A DNA stretch of 53,634 bases from Candidatus Poribacteria bacterium. Its GTDB lineage: Bacteria; Poribacteria; WGA-4E; UBA9662. Shown piece by piece: positions 26,243 to 35,689 of the stretch. The position numbers and the translations under genes are program-made. The notes below the pieces were generated by a model, which ran no database searches, was not told the origin of the DNA, and saw nothing but the letters and a program-made list of their open reading frames with translations. The DNA lies in NCBI GenBank assembly GCA_030748495.1, contig JASMLX010000036.1, positions 1 through 53,634 of the forward strand, in the 5' to 3' direction. The first letter of the stretch is position 1; each line of letters opens with the position of its first letter.

Positions 26243-27712
26243 TCAATCGTGTACCAAAATTGCATCTTTAATACTTTGCAAGCGGTCCTGATAGGTCTGG
26301 TTCTGAGGATCCAGAGCGATCGCTTTCTCTATTGCTTGCTGGGCCATCGGATATTGCCCTCGCAAAAAATAGATTTGAGCCAGTGTATCCAGGTAGGTGG
26401 GTTTAGCCGACCGTTGGATTGCCATCTGACAAAGTTCAACGGCTCCATCCAGATCGATATTGCGCTGGGCGTAAAACCAGGCCAGGTTGTTGTAAGCAGT
26501 CGGAGAATCGGGATTCAGGTCGATGGCCCGCCGATAGGCCTGAACGACCTCCTCGACCAAATCCAATTCGGCACTCAGGATACCGACGTAGGTATAACCG
26601 ACCGACAGTTCCGGCTGAACCTGGGTCAGGCGTTTGGCCCATTCTAGCGCAGCCTGAAAATTCTCTCTAGCCATCCTCAATTGAATTATGCCCAGAATAG
26701 CAGCGGTCGTATCGGGTTGCAAAGCCAGGATCCGCTGGTACTGAATTTCGGCGGCTTTCGACCAATTATGCTCCGCGTAGATCTGCGCCATCTGGTATCG
26801 GGCGTTGAGGTTGCTAGGGTCGACCTCCAATCGTCGGCGAAAAGGTTTCACTTGTTCATCGACCTGGTGTAACTGCTCAAAAAGGTGCGTTGTGGCTTCG
26901 GCCTCTGTCTGTTTGCCTATTTTGGCATAAGCGCGGGCCAGATTGTAGTGAGCCGACTTATGCCGCGAATTTAGCTGAACTGCTTTTTTCAGGGCGGATA
27001 CTGCCTGCTGGTATAATTGCTGACGCATCAGCATAACACCCAATTGATAATGAGATTCAACCCGGGCCGGATCCAGTCTTAGAGAGGTTTTCAGGGCGGA
27101 AACCGCCTGCTGCAGGTGGTTGAGCCAGCCCAGGGTTTCACCTAAATGGTGATGGGTTACCGGATTATCAGGATCGATCTCAATCGATTTGTCAAACTGA
27201 ACAATAGCCTCTGAGAATCGGCCTTGGGTAGCCAGCACAACACCCAAGCCCGCGTAACCTGAAGCCGCCTTAGGGGCCAAGGTGATTACTTGCTGATAGT
27301 GATCAATGGCAAGGTCAAATTGCCGTTTCTGGCTGAAGAGTTGGGCCAGTTGCTGATGGGCAATCACTAGATCCGGTTCGATGGATAGAGCAGACTGCAA
27401 TGATGAAATTGCCGACTCTAATCGGCCTTGCCCAACATAGACCAGTCCTATACCGACCCACGGCAGAGGCAACGCAGGTGCCAGTGACTGGGCTTGCGTA
27501 AACTCCACCAACGCACTGGACAATTCGCCATCGGCATAGTGTTGCATCCCTCTCTCCAGGTGTCTCTCAGCCTGTTGTACCGCCTGGGTGTCAGCGAATG
27601 CCGCTGGTAGAGCACAGATCAAGATTAGGACACCGGCACGAAATCCATGTACCATCATGCAAATCCCGCTCATCCTGATACACTTTTGGGAAAGGCTATG
27701 TGGTTGCTTCAT
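26243..27712 (-). CDS. Secreted TPR-repeat protein
   Basis: A 489-residue protein with a basic N-terminus and a hydrophobic signal segment at about 25-40 (GVLILICALPAAFA). About eleven tetratricopeptide repeats follow, with clear units such as WVGIGLVYVGQGRLESAI, YAGLGVVLATQGRFSEAI and HYQLGVMLMRQQLYQQAV. It is probably a periplasmic scaffold. The start at 27712 has AGGAG almost adjacent, which is closer than usual; the ATG at codon 14 is an alternative. It is followed by the ASPIC/UnbV gene, likely in one transcript. Confidence 0.88.
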   Translation of the reverse strand: MKQPHSLSQKCIRMSGICMMVHGFRAGVLILICALPAAFADTQAVQQAERHLERGMQHYADGELSSALVEFTQAQSLAPALPLPWVGIGLVYVGQGRLESAISSLQSALSIEPDLVIAHQQLAQLFSQKRQFDLAIDHYQQVITLAPKAASGYAGLGVVLATQGRFSEAIVQFDKSIEIDPDNPVTHHHLGETLGWLNHLQQAVSALKTSLRLDPARVESHYQLGVMLMRQQLYQQAVSALKKAVQLNSRHKSAHYNLARAYAKIGKQTEAEATTHLFEQLHQVDEQVKPFRRRLEVDPSNLNARYQMAQIYAEHNWSKAAEIQYQRILALQPDTTAAILGIIQLRMARENFQAALEWAKRLTQVQPELSVGYTYVGILSAELDLVEEVVQAYRRAIDLNPDSPTAYNNLAWFYAQRNIDLDGAVELCQMAIQRSAKPTYLDTLAQIYFLRGQYPMAQQAIEKAIALDPQNQTYQDRLQSIKDAILVHD

Positions 27713-27872
27713 TCTCCTACCCTATGAAAAAACTAGGCTACAACTTATCAGAGAATCAATGCCTTGTCAACGTCGGATAGCAAGCAATAGCTAACCAATG
27801 GCGCTAACATTGGCAAACGCGGTCAACTATGTTAAACTCCGCTTGAAAAACTTGGGGGGAAAGTGATTGAGC

Positions 27873-29519
27873 ATGACAGGTGGAGAAATACTGATCGAGT
27901 GTCTTAAAGCACAAGGGGTCAGATGCATTTTTGGCCAACCAGGCACACAAAATATCGCTATTTACGATGCGCTTTTACGCTACGGAGAAGGGACTGTCGA
28001 GCACTATCTGGTACGGCACGAGTACTCAGCCACCATTATGGCGGACGGATTTGCCCGCTCGACCGGCGAAGTTGGAGTGGCCTTGACCGTACCGGGACCA
28101 GGGGCCAGTAACGCCTCGACCGGTTTACTGGAGGCATATACCGATTGTATCCCGGTACTGTTGATGACCGGCCAGGGACATACCCAACATAGTCACCGGG
28201 ATCAGAGCAAAATGTTTCACGGTCTGGATCAGATGCGTTTCTTTGAACCGTTGACCAAGTTTTGTGGCTCAGCTAAAACCGTCAGTGATATTCCCGGTTT
28301 GATTGAGGGCGCATTTTACGCCATGCGAAGCGGACGCCCAGGCCCAACCATGCTCGAGTTTCCGATGGACGTAATTCTGGGTGAAGATAAAGTAAAAATC
28401 ACGGACAAGATCCGGCGGCCAATCGATACCCGGACTGACGAGACTGCCATTCAACGTGCTGTTCAGCAGATCTCATCCGCCAAGCGACCGTTGATCCTGG
28501 CCGGGTCTGCTGTCCTGCATGCTGGTGCGCGCCCTGATTTGCAAAAATTAGCAGAGAAACTACAAGCCCCCGTCGTCGTCACCCGGTGTGGTAAAGGTGT
28601 TCTGGACGAAAACCATCCCTTGGCTTTACAACATATCAGTGGGTTGCTGGGACAGCAGGCGATTCAACACACCGATTGTACTATCGCCGTAGGTTGCCGC
28701 TTTACCTCGCTCGATACAGGGCATTGGAACTTAGATCTGCCCTCGCTAATCCAAATTGACGAAGATCTATCGGAAATTGGTCGGGAGTACGAATGCCAGT
28801 TGGGTCTGTGTGGCGGGCTGACACCGACACTCCAAGCCTTGACAGACCAACTTCCAGCCGTGGAAGACGCCTCCGATGGCGGCTGGCACCAGATCTTGGC
28901 CGATAGTCGACAACAGTTTAACGACCAACCTCCCCTACCGATCTTGCCGGACCTGCAGTCTGTTTTGCCTGCGGACACGATCCTATCAGTGGATGTTCAC
29001 GCCATCGGTTACGGTACATTCTCTGAGTGGACGGTGAGCCATCCCCGTAACTTTCTATATCCCTGCATCGGTGTCACGTTGGGCTACGCTTTCCCGGCTG
29101 CGCTCGGCGCCAAGATTGCCAACCCCGATAAAACAGTGGTTTGCTTTACCGGTGACGGTGGGTTCATGATGGGGGCTTCGGAGCTGGCAACAGCCGCTAT
29201 GTACGGTATCAACGTAGTTACTATTGTGGTCAACGATGGTGCTCTCTCGGCCATTAAAGGGTCACAGAGACGCGGGTGTGAAGGCCGAACGATCGACACC
29301 GATCTGCAAAATCCCGATTTCGTCCAATTGGCCCAATCCTTTGGTGTATTCGTTGTCCGCGTTGACGACTTGAAGGATTTCAAAACTGCTCTTCAGACGG
29401 CATTGGACGCCAATCAACCGGCAGTAATAGAGATTTTTCTACAGGATCGACAAGAGGAACTGATAAAAATCATCGGCTGGTTGAATGATCAACCGCTTCG
29501 GCAGTCGAGCCTGTCTTAA
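27873..29519 (+). CDS. ThDP-dependent enzyme of the acetolactate-synthase-like family
   Basis: A 549-residue cytoplasmic protein with the three-domain ThDP fold. The N-terminal PYR domain has IFGQPGTQNIAIYDAL and the catalytic glutamate E50 in RHEYSATIMADG. The central domain starts near residue 190 (RPLILAGSAVLHAGARP). The PP domain contains the ThDP/metal motif GDGGFMMGASELATA with ND about 28 residues later, from about residue 427. The family includes acetolactate synthase, benzoylformate decarboxylase, glyoxylate carboligase and sulfopyruvate decarboxylase relatives; no small regulatory subunit or ilv gene is adjacent, so a catabolic role is more likely. ATG 27873 with a G-rich ribosome-binding site is preferred over the TTG six bases earlier. 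Confidence 0.88.
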   Translation: MTGGEILIECLKAQGVRCIFGQPGTQNIAIYDALLRYGEGTVEHYLVRHEYSATIMADGFARSTGEVGVALTVPGPGASNASTGLLEAYTDCIPVLLMTGQGHTQHSHRDQSKMFHGLDQMRFFEPLTKFCGSAKTVSDIPGLIEGAFYAMRSGRPGPTMLEFPMDVILGEDKVKITDKIRRPIDTRTDETAIQRAVQQISSAKRPLILAGSAVLHAGARPDLQKLAEKLQAPVVVTRCGKGVLDENHPLALQHISGLLGQQAIQHTDCTIAVGCRFTSLDTGHWNLDLPSLIQIDEDLSEIGREYECQLGLCGGLTPTLQALTDQLPAVEDASDGGWHQILADSRQQFNDQPPLPILPDLQSVLPADTILSVDVHAIGYGTFSEWTVSHPRNFLYPCIGVTLGYAFPAALGAKIANPDKTVVCFTGDGGFMMGASELATAAMYGINVVTIVVNDGALSAIKGSQRRGCEGRTIDTDLQNPDFVQLAQSFGVFVVRVDDLKDFKTALQTALDANQPAVIEIFLQDRQEELIKIIGWLNDQPLRQSSLS

Positions 29520-29551
29520 AACCAGGTGGAACAGACTACAGCACAACAGCA

Positions 29552-29601
29552 CTGGGTGGGGTTCTGACCAAGTAGTTTAGGCTTAGCAGAACCTCACCCA
29601 G
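29552..29601. terminator. Long hairpin between convergent genes
   Basis: CTGGGTGGGGTTCTG (29552-29566) pairs with CAGAACCTCACCCAG (29587-29601), 14 of 15 positions complementary, around a 20-base loop. It fills the gap between stops at 29519 and 29611 and probably ends transcription from both sides, although no T-run is present. Confidence 0.6.
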
Positions 29602-29610
29602 AGTCATCTT

Positions 29611-30384
29611 CTACCCGCCGTTTTTGAGCTTAGCCCAGGTGGTACTGAGTCTATCTTGAGCATCGACGCCTCTGGGACCACGCCAGAACAGGAAATTATG
29701 CAGTACCTCGGCCACCTCTTTTTTGTTGGCTCGGCCCAGAGATTGTAAAATCTGCAACGAATTAAAGACCACATCGCCTTTCCCCGCTTTAGCCCAGACT
29801 ACCAGTGGCCACTTGTTCTGTTTGTCGACGACTAACGGCAACCATGGTTTGGGGGCTTCCTGAGGGCCGTCAGCCATAAAGTCGCCATTCCCCCAACCTC
29901 CACCAAAGTGCTTATCGGTTAACTTGTTTGGTTTTTTAAAGATGTCGTGGTCGGCCAAGGTAACGCCAACATTATCCTCCAAATCCGGGTCGAGCAGTAC
30001 TAACGGATGGGGTAGAAAGTCTTTCTTCCAGGTTGAATCCTGTTGAAAATCAACCGTCACTAGATAACCCCCTGCCTCCACATACTGATTGACAACCTTA
30101 AAACCATCCTTGAGGGGCTCGTTTTTATCGTAGGCCACAACGCCAACGGCGATGATGTCGTACTTAAGTAAATTATCGATCTTGTAGTCGCCTTTGTCGA
30201 TAACCTCGTATTCTATGCCTGCATTCTTGAAGGCCTGCTCTTCAACCGCGGCATCATTACCCCGGCCTTGAACAAATCCGACTTTTAGTTCTTGGGCAGC
30301 AAAAGTAAATTGGGTTGCCAAGAAAAGAAGAATTAAACCAGTAAACCCACTCACTAAAATAAGGTTTTTAACAAGTAACTTCAT
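29611..30384 (-). CDS. Secreted GATase1-like protein with LSTTWAKLK tail
   Basis: The start ATG 30384 is chosen because GGGAG lies nine bases upstream; longer frames lack this. Residues 1-30 are a signal peptide ending FTFAAQ. The mature part resembles a class-I glutamine-amidotransferase/ThuA-like Rossmann domain without a visible catalytic cysteine nucleophile: VGFVQGRGNDAAVEEQAF, YDIIAVGVVAYD and a YVEAGGYLVTVDFQ strand, then VWAKAGKGDVVF. The tail VDAQDRLSTTWAKLKNGG matches three other secreted proteins here. A ligand- or carbohydrate-related extracytoplasmic role is plausible but unproven. Confidence 0.75.
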   Translation of the reverse strand: MKLLVKNLILVSGFTGLILLFLATQFTFAAQELKVGFVQGRGNDAAVEEQAFKNAGIEYEVIDKGDYKIDNLLKYDIIAVGVVAYDKNEPLKDGFKVVNQYVEAGGYLVTVDFQQDSTWKKDFLPHPLVLLDPDLEDNVGVTLADHDIFKKPNKLTDKHFGGGWGNGDFMADGPQEAPKPWLPLVVDKQNKWPLVVWAKAGKGDVVFNSLQILQSLGRANKKEVAEVLHNFLFWRGPRGVDAQDRLSTTWAKLKNGG

Positions 30385-30675
30385 AACATATTCTCCCGAA
30401 TTAAGGCTCGATCTCAGTAGAACCGTAGCCATGTACAGATTGTAAATGTGATGGTTGCAAGAAGGTGTTTATCTCTTTAAGATAAACCTTCTATTTACAA
30501 CCGTGAAAACCAGAATTCACGTTAGCTACGCCTCATTAAATCAAAAACTGCGATCTATGTCAACAGTTAATTCTGCTAAATTCATCGGAAAATGCAGGGA
30601 TTAGCAGAAGTCCGACCGCCATCCAACTCTTTTTTACTTCGAGCCCCCCTTAGACGGGCATTTTACCAGGCACTC

Positions 30676-32574
30676 TTAATTCCACGGTAGGGCATAGGAG
30701 GGACTGTTGACGAAACGCTCCATGCCCAGATCCAGCCGGATTTCAGCCCCAGCTTCGAGGTGGACGGTGAAATATCGGTCGTTTACCTCTACCGCCTTGT
30801 CCTCTATTTGGCCTTGTATGGTCTGCCGGTATTGGGCTTCGTGCGTCTGTCCATAGCCAGCCTCTTCAGCCGTGATCTGTCGACGCTGTTGGTAGGCGAT
30901 CCAGGTAAAACAGTGCTCTCCGAAAACACCAGCTTGCAACAAGACTTCACGCCCCTGCGTCGGGTGCAGATTGACCAGATGTAACACTGCGCGCTTGTTC
31001 TCCAAGGTCTCCACCAGCGCCGCTATATCCGGGGGTAGCCCCGGCCGGCGTCGGTCCACATCAAAGTAACGCAGGCGAGCCATCAGCAAACCTCCATTGT
31101 ACATAAAGAGCGGGCCGCCCATTGTAAGCTGAACCAGACCTTCGACGGTAATGGGGTTGCGCACCTGAAGATACCAATCGCCATAGGTGGATGGATCCTG
31201 CTGATCGTCGCGCATAAAGGCCAGACGATGGTGCACCTGAGCGTGATTGTGGTGAAGGATATCCACCGGATACTCGGGGTATTCGCCTTGCAGATATGCG
31301 GTCCAGGCGGCTTCGTGGCCACCACCGTGCTTGGAGAAGTGAGCGCTTACCTTCTGCCAATTCCCGGCGTCGTGGTTGCGCTGTTTTTTGAGCCTCGCCA
31401 TATCCTCGTCCTGCATACTCATACACCAGATGTGTGTTATAGGATGCGCCTGCATCGGGCTGTACCCATCCCAGCCTTTATCGTGGTGGAAGTGGGGGGC
31501 GTGCAGGGTCTCTCCCTTTATCTCCCCCTGCTGCATCAGTACATCTATTTGTGAGCGAGGAAAGTCCATATAGTTCAAATCACCGGTAAGCACGGTGGCA
31601 TTTTCGGCAGCAGCAATACTGGCATCGCTCAAATGGTGCCAGCCGTGCGGCCAGGTCCAGCCATAGTAGCCACCATACCACTTGCCGTTGAGATATTCGC
31701 CGATCTCGCCCGAAAGGCCGACGTTGTCGGGCAGAATACCGTTGTTTTGCCGGGTACGCTCGATCCAGGCCTGTGTGTATTCTACTACCCAGGCCTTGTA
31801 CTTTTCGTCTCCGCTGCATATATAGGCGTTGGTCACCATGCTGGTCGCCGCCAGATTGCAGGCCACATCGCCACGACCCATGCGCTCGACCAGGGCCTGG
31901 CCCATCTTCTCCTCCATACCGGGCTTTTGCAGGTCTTCGACCGTCTCGATACCGGGAATGTCGTGAAAAGGTAGAGACCAGGGTTTCCACTGTGTATATC
32001 GGTAGGCTGTATAGTGCTTCTCGAAATTGCGATACGCCGGCCCCATACTGCCGTTGTGGGCACATTTAATAAGCCTCTTTTTAGTATCGTAATTGAGGGC
32101 TTCTGGATCTTCATTGAGATAAAACCCAGCATAGCGTTCGGCACGCTCGAGATTTTTTTCGTTGGTCGGGTCAGCCATACAGAGTAAATAGAAGAACAGA
32201 TACCCTTCACCTTGGTGCATCCAGTCGTAGCCCTGCTCGTATTCCTTGACGACCATAGGGTGACCGTGGCCCGTATCGTAGCGGGCGAACTGCCGGGTGA
32301 TACCCTCCCAAGTGCGGTGGGAATATTCCAGGATATGGTCGCCGCCACCCAACAGGTAAAAGAGCGGCCAGTTGTGGAAACTTTCGTAAGTATCGTCCAG
32401 ACCGTCGATACTGCTGAAATCTTCACTAGTCGGCCACAGTACGGAGCCGGCCGGGCGCACATAACGTTCCATGACCGGATCGACCGACCCATTCATTAGA
32501 TCAATCAGGCTGCGCTCAAGAATGGCCCATTGGGGCGGTTCTATAAAAGGTATATTCGCTTCGATGCGGATCAT
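30676..32574 (-). CDS. Large cytoplasmic protein of unknown function, probable (alpha/alpha)-toroid
   Basis: A 632-residue protein with AAGGAG at a good distance from the ATG and no signal peptide. Regularly spaced amphipathic helices with aromatic- and glycine-rich loops (WPLFYLLGGGDHIL, GYDWMHQGEGYLFFYLLCMA, NGSMGPAYRNFEKHY, WYGGYYGWTWPHGWHH) over residues 40-400 suggest a six-hairpin glycosidase-like toroid, and residues 480-630 look beta-rich, as in many such enzymes. Histidine and tryptophan content is high around residues 280-310 and 350-385. I do not recognise a named family. Candidate catalytic acids could not be assigned. It is a single-gene unit next to the tail-protein gene. Confidence 0.65.
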   Translation of the reverse strand: MIRIEANIPFIEPPQWAILERSLIDLMNGSVDPVMERYVRPAGSVLWPTSEDFSSIDGLDDTYESFHNWPLFYLLGGGDHILEYSHRTWEGITRQFARYDTGHGHPMVVKEYEQGYDWMHQGEGYLFFYLLCMADPTNEKNLERAERYAGFYLNEDPEALNYDTKKRLIKCAHNGSMGPAYRNFEKHYTAYRYTQWKPWSLPFHDIPGIETVEDLQKPGMEEKMGQALVERMGRGDVACNLAATSMVTNAYICSGDEKYKAWVVEYTQAWIERTRQNNGILPDNVGLSGEIGEYLNGKWYGGYYGWTWPHGWHHLSDASIAAAENATVLTGDLNYMDFPRSQIDVLMQQGEIKGETLHAPHFHHDKGWDGYSPMQAHPITHIWCMSMQDEDMARLKKQRNHDAGNWQKVSAHFSKHGGGHEAAWTAYLQGEYPEYPVDILHHNHAQVHHRLAFMRDDQQDPSTYGDWYLQVRNPITVEGLVQLTMGGPLFMYNGGLLMARLRYFDVDRRRPGLPPDIAALVETLENKRAVLHLVNLHPTQGREVLLQAGVFGEHCFTWIAYQQRRQITAEEAGYGQTHEAQYRQTIQGQIEDKAVEVNDRYFTVHLEAGAEIRLDLGMERFVNSPSYALPWN

Positions 32575-32953
32575 TTCAGTTACTCCTTGCTTACAGGATC
32601 AAGCCGAATAGAAGCAGTACCGAGTATCGGAAGATCCTTTTGTCTAATCAGTTTTGTCAATAATTAAAATTGGGCCGCTTTCGCTACCTCCTTTTGAGAT
32701 AGACGAAAGCCATTCTACTCCGTTCTCGCTGCGCAGTCAACAAAGGACAGTCGATAAAAATCAAAAATCTGTTGTTTCTCGGTACACTCTCCCCTGAATT
32801 GGCATTCCTTTCTCCTGGTTAAGGACGGATACTAACACCCAGTTTTCTTGACAGGACTGGTAGACGGTGAGTACCATAATTTTACGAATCCGATTCGTGT
32901 CACTAAACAGGTATCAAACTTAGGTCGTATGAGAAGAAAATGGAGTAAATTCC
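32575..32953. other. Divergent intergenic region
   Basis: About 380 bp between a minus-strand gene and the remnant at 32954. It must hold the promoter of the toroid gene, but no convincing promoter, operator or RNA gene was recognised. Confidence 0.4.
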
Positions 32954-33290
32954 ATGAGTAGAGTCAACCGTGCTATCGAACTTCTTAAGGGGAGACACAC
33001 CCTACATTTATGACGACCTCGGAGATCTTTCGTTCGAAGAGGAAGTCGCGGCTTGTCACACTAATAACGACTTCCTTCTGCTTGAACAGGAGTACGCCTC
33101 GCTGAGCGTTCCAGGTATGGAAGAATTCATGCAAGGTCTGGTGACAGCAAGACTAACAAAGAGTAGACACCCAACGCCACCCGTATTGGTGACGTTACCT
33201 ACACAAGGTACCGATGAGTACGTAGTGAAAGCGAACGCGTGGACGATCACACAATATTTGGCTTGCGACGTTCATGGATTTGTACTATCA
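32954..33290 (+). pseudogene. HpcH/HpaI aldolase-like N-terminal fragment, frameshifted
   Basis: ATG 32954, with TGGAG upstream, opens MSRVNRAIELLKGRHTLHL and then stops. The next frame continues from about 32990 with FEEEVAACHTNNDFLLLEQE, GMEEFMQGLVTARLT, PPVLVTLPTQGTDEYVVKAN and AWTITQYLACDVHGFVLS. This order (EH-like motif, F-M-x-GLV, R-x-P-x-V-T-LP-x-G-x-DE, W-x-x-x-x-L-x-x-x-V-HG) is that of HpcH/HpaI-type aldolases, which split 2-keto-3-deoxy acids. The metal-binding C-terminal half is missing and replaced by a fragment of another gene. Confidence 0.65.
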
Positions 33291-33421
33291 CTCCCCACAG
33301 TGCAGGTAGTTCACTGATGCGGAGACCGCGTTGGACGGACACATTCTGTGAGAACCTGAAGCGCTATCTGGTGGGGGAGGAAGTTGTGCTCAACCACTTC
33401 GACCAGAGCCGAGGGTACTGA
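33275..33421 (+). pseudogene. D-2-hydroxyacid dehydrogenase C-terminal fragment
   Basis: A second plus-strand frame overlapping the end of the aldolase remnant encodes CTITPHSAGSS followed by PRWTDTFCENLKRYLVGEEV and FDQSRGY with a stop. TPHxAG with the following helix F-x-EN-x-x-R-x-x-x-GE and a final RGY is the C-terminal signature of 2-hydroxyacid dehydrogenases; the histidine of TPH is the catalytic one. Everything upstream of the motif is gone. It is directly fused to the aldolase remnant. Confidence 0.65.
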
Positions 33422-34029
33422 AACTGCAACTGAAATTAGCAGGTTAATTCACAAATTAATCTGCTTTTACAATGATGCCAACCATGAAGAAAATCTAACT
33501 GACATAGACTATTGGATGTTCGCCAGTAGATGAGTTAGTTGTCATGACAATCCCAAGCCCCGTCGTCCTAGCCCCAATCATAGTTACTATCGTTAAGTCT
33601 AATTTTAAGGCAAATCATCAAATTGAAAGCTACAGGTCGTTACCTTGACATCCCCTTTGCAGATAGAGCATACTCTAATTTAGTATAAGAGCCAGTATTT
33701 CACCTTAACAGTTTTAAGCTCAAGACCCTGATATTTATGAATGATCTATTATTTGATAATTTTAAAAAAGGCAATGTTCACAAACGATTCCACAAAAACG
33801 AGATATGAGTTTGTCTAAAACGTTGTAAATCTTGAAGTACAGATGGGTTCCCACCGCTAGAAACGGTAACTCAACCAGCTATCGGCGAAAGGGTACCCGG
33901 TGAGGTAGACATAATTTATCGGCGCAAACGATGATGTGATTGAACACCGTTGGATCCAGCCCAAATTTTATCCCTGACCTCAACGTGGCAACAAAGGGAG
34001 ACGAAAGGAGATCATTCATCGCCGAATTT
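33422..34029. other. Gap of about 600 bp without recognisable gene
   Basis: No coherent coding frame or RNA gene was recognised. It lies between two decayed genes and may be further decayed DNA. Confidence 0.45.
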
Positions 34030-34305
34030 CTCCTGTTTCTGCACTCCATCGACCTATTTCGATGATTAGAATCACTCGTTTTTGTAACCGGCCGTGGAAA
34101 AACTGAATCAAGAAAGATTTGAGAAAATGATTGTTTTCTGGGCCGTTGAAAGTTGTCGATGGAACCAATAATCGTGTCGAGAGAAACAATCGCTCCTTCA
34201 GAATGCGTCAGAAAAATCGAAACAAACGAAGAAAGCAGCACAGGATTCAAAAGGGGACAAAACACAATCTTTATACCAGGATATTAAAGCATCCACTTAA
34301 TTGAA
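34030..34305 (+). pseudogene. Transposase C-terminal remnant, family undetermined
   Basis: Plus-strand reading in shifting frames gives ITRFCNRPWKN, then KDLRK, and from about 34148 a continuous stretch LKVVDGTNNRVERNNRSFRM followed by RQKNRNKRRKQHRIQK and LYTRILKHPLN with a stop. The TNN-x-x-E-x-x-NR-x-FR block, with an acidic residue followed by a basic helix, resembles the C-terminus of DDE transposases. The family could not be named. Confidence 0.45.
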
Positions 34306-34557
34306 AAATATAGGCAAATAGGTCGAACTCCATGATGCTGACAGTGAAGAAGCGCCCTTGAAAATGGCAGCATAGAAGGAATGATCTATGAACAGTGTCC
34401 AAAAACTAACTATGATTTCTTTGATTTTATCTAATTGGCAACTAACTATTGGCATTCCCTTGATCAAGACTAAGGGCAAGGTCAACAGGGCCAACTAAAA
34501 CGAATATATACGACCTAACCGTAGGCTAGCCCCTTCGGTCGGGTATATCTGCTTGAG

Positions 34558-35499
34558 ATGAGTACCGTGCTAGAATCACTCCCACATGGACCGAAGGCCA
34601 TATTGAACTTACACGGGATTATTCCCCCGGTTATTACCCCTTTAACTAGAGATGAAACTGTCGATCACACGGCACTGATTGCGCATCTACACTATCTTAT
34701 CGAGGCAGAGGTCAGTGGCGTTTTTATGCTGGGGACTGCGGGTGAGCAGGCTGCCTTGACAGATTCAGAGCGCGAAAGAGTAGTTCGGATAACGGTCGAG
34801 GAACTAAGGCAAACGACAACCTCGACCAAAATACCGATTTTAGTAGGAGTGATGGATGCTGGTACTAAACGCACTATCCAAAACGCACAGGCCGCAGTAA
34901 GTCTAGGTGCTGATGCGGTTGTGGCCACGCTTCCCTATTACTACCCGACAGAGAAAATAAGTTCGGTCGTGGATCATTTCGCTGCCATTGCTGAAGCGCT
35001 TGAGTGCCCGGTGATACTTTACAATATTCCTCAGTTTACTAAGTCGGAAATACCAATTCAAGCCGTGGTCGAATTAAGTCAGATTCCCAATATCGTTGCC
35101 ATCAAAGACAGTCAAGAAGATTGGGGACGAATTCAAGATCTGCTCTTTGAAGAACGACCTGACTTTGACATTATTGTTGGCTCTGAAGTCCTAATTGGGG
35201 CTGCACTTCTTCTCGGAGCAACTGGTGGAGTTCTCGGTATTGCTAACATTATGCCTCATCTCTGCCTCGATTTGTATCGTGCGGCTACCGATGGTGATAT
35301 TGCTAAAACTTTCTCTCTCCAGAAAAAGATGACCGACGCTCGGCGAATGTATGACGCAGGTTACTGGCTAACTTGCCAGAAAGCGGGAGTGTCCCTTCTC
35401 GGTTTCGGTGAATTGCAGACCACCGCTCCGATTCCAAATCTTTCCGATCAAGCCCTAGATCAGATCCGTCAATCTCTCCAACGGCATGGCCTACTATAG
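34558..35499 (+). CDS. DapA-family lyase/aldolase (dihydrodipicolinate-synthase-like)
   Basis: A 313-residue class-I aldolase-fold protein. The Schiff-base lysine is K183 in IVAIKDSQED and the catalytic tyrosine is Y155 in LYNIP, 28 residues apart as in DapA. The pyruvate-binding region reads MLGTAGEQAAL, where DapA itself has GTTGE-S/A. The family covers dihydrodipicolinate synthase, N-acetylneuraminate lyase, KDG aldolase and related enzymes. With no lysine genes nearby and many catabolic remnants upstream, a sugar-acid lyase is more likely than lysine biosynthesis, but this is inference. Ribosome-binding site is weak. Confidence 0.88.
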   Translation: MSTVLESLPHGPKAILNLHGIIPPVITPLTRDETVDHTALIAHLHYLIEAEVSGVFMLGTAGEQAALTDSERERVVRITVEELRQTTTSTKIPILVGVMDAGTKRTIQNAQAAVSLGADAVVATLPYYYPTEKISSVVDHFAAIAEALECPVILYNIPQFTKSEIPIQAVVELSQIPNIVAIKDSQEDWGRIQDLLFEERPDFDIIVGSEVLIGAALLLGATGGVLGIANIMPHLCLDLYRAATDGDIAKTFSLQKKMTDARRMYDAGYWLTCQKAGVSLLGFGELQTTAPIPNLSDQALDQIRQSLQRHGLL

Positions 35500-35689
35500 C
35501 ATGGCAAAAGGAAATATTGCATTTCCCCGATCTAGTATTAACCGGAGGTTTGGCGTCTTCAACTTGATCAAGGATCAAGGACATGGATAGTAAGGCGTCT
35601 GGATCTCCCCCGATTGTGCGCAATCGGCAATTGCGTCAACCTTCGGTTGGACACATCCGCTGGATCAAGGGTAAACCTACTATTTGTTG

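Noticed and set aside
26027..26647. 206-codon plus-strand open frame
   Set aside because: It lies antisense to the TPR and ASPIC/UnbV genes, which have clear domains; its product shows no domain character.
31833..32492. 219-codon minus-strand open frame
   Set aside because: It is a shifted frame inside the 632-residue gene, which has the ribosome-binding site and protein-like composition.
33879..34265. 128-codon minus-strand open frame
   Set aside because: The plus strand of the same region reads as a transposase tail, and the minus-strand product has no recognisable features.
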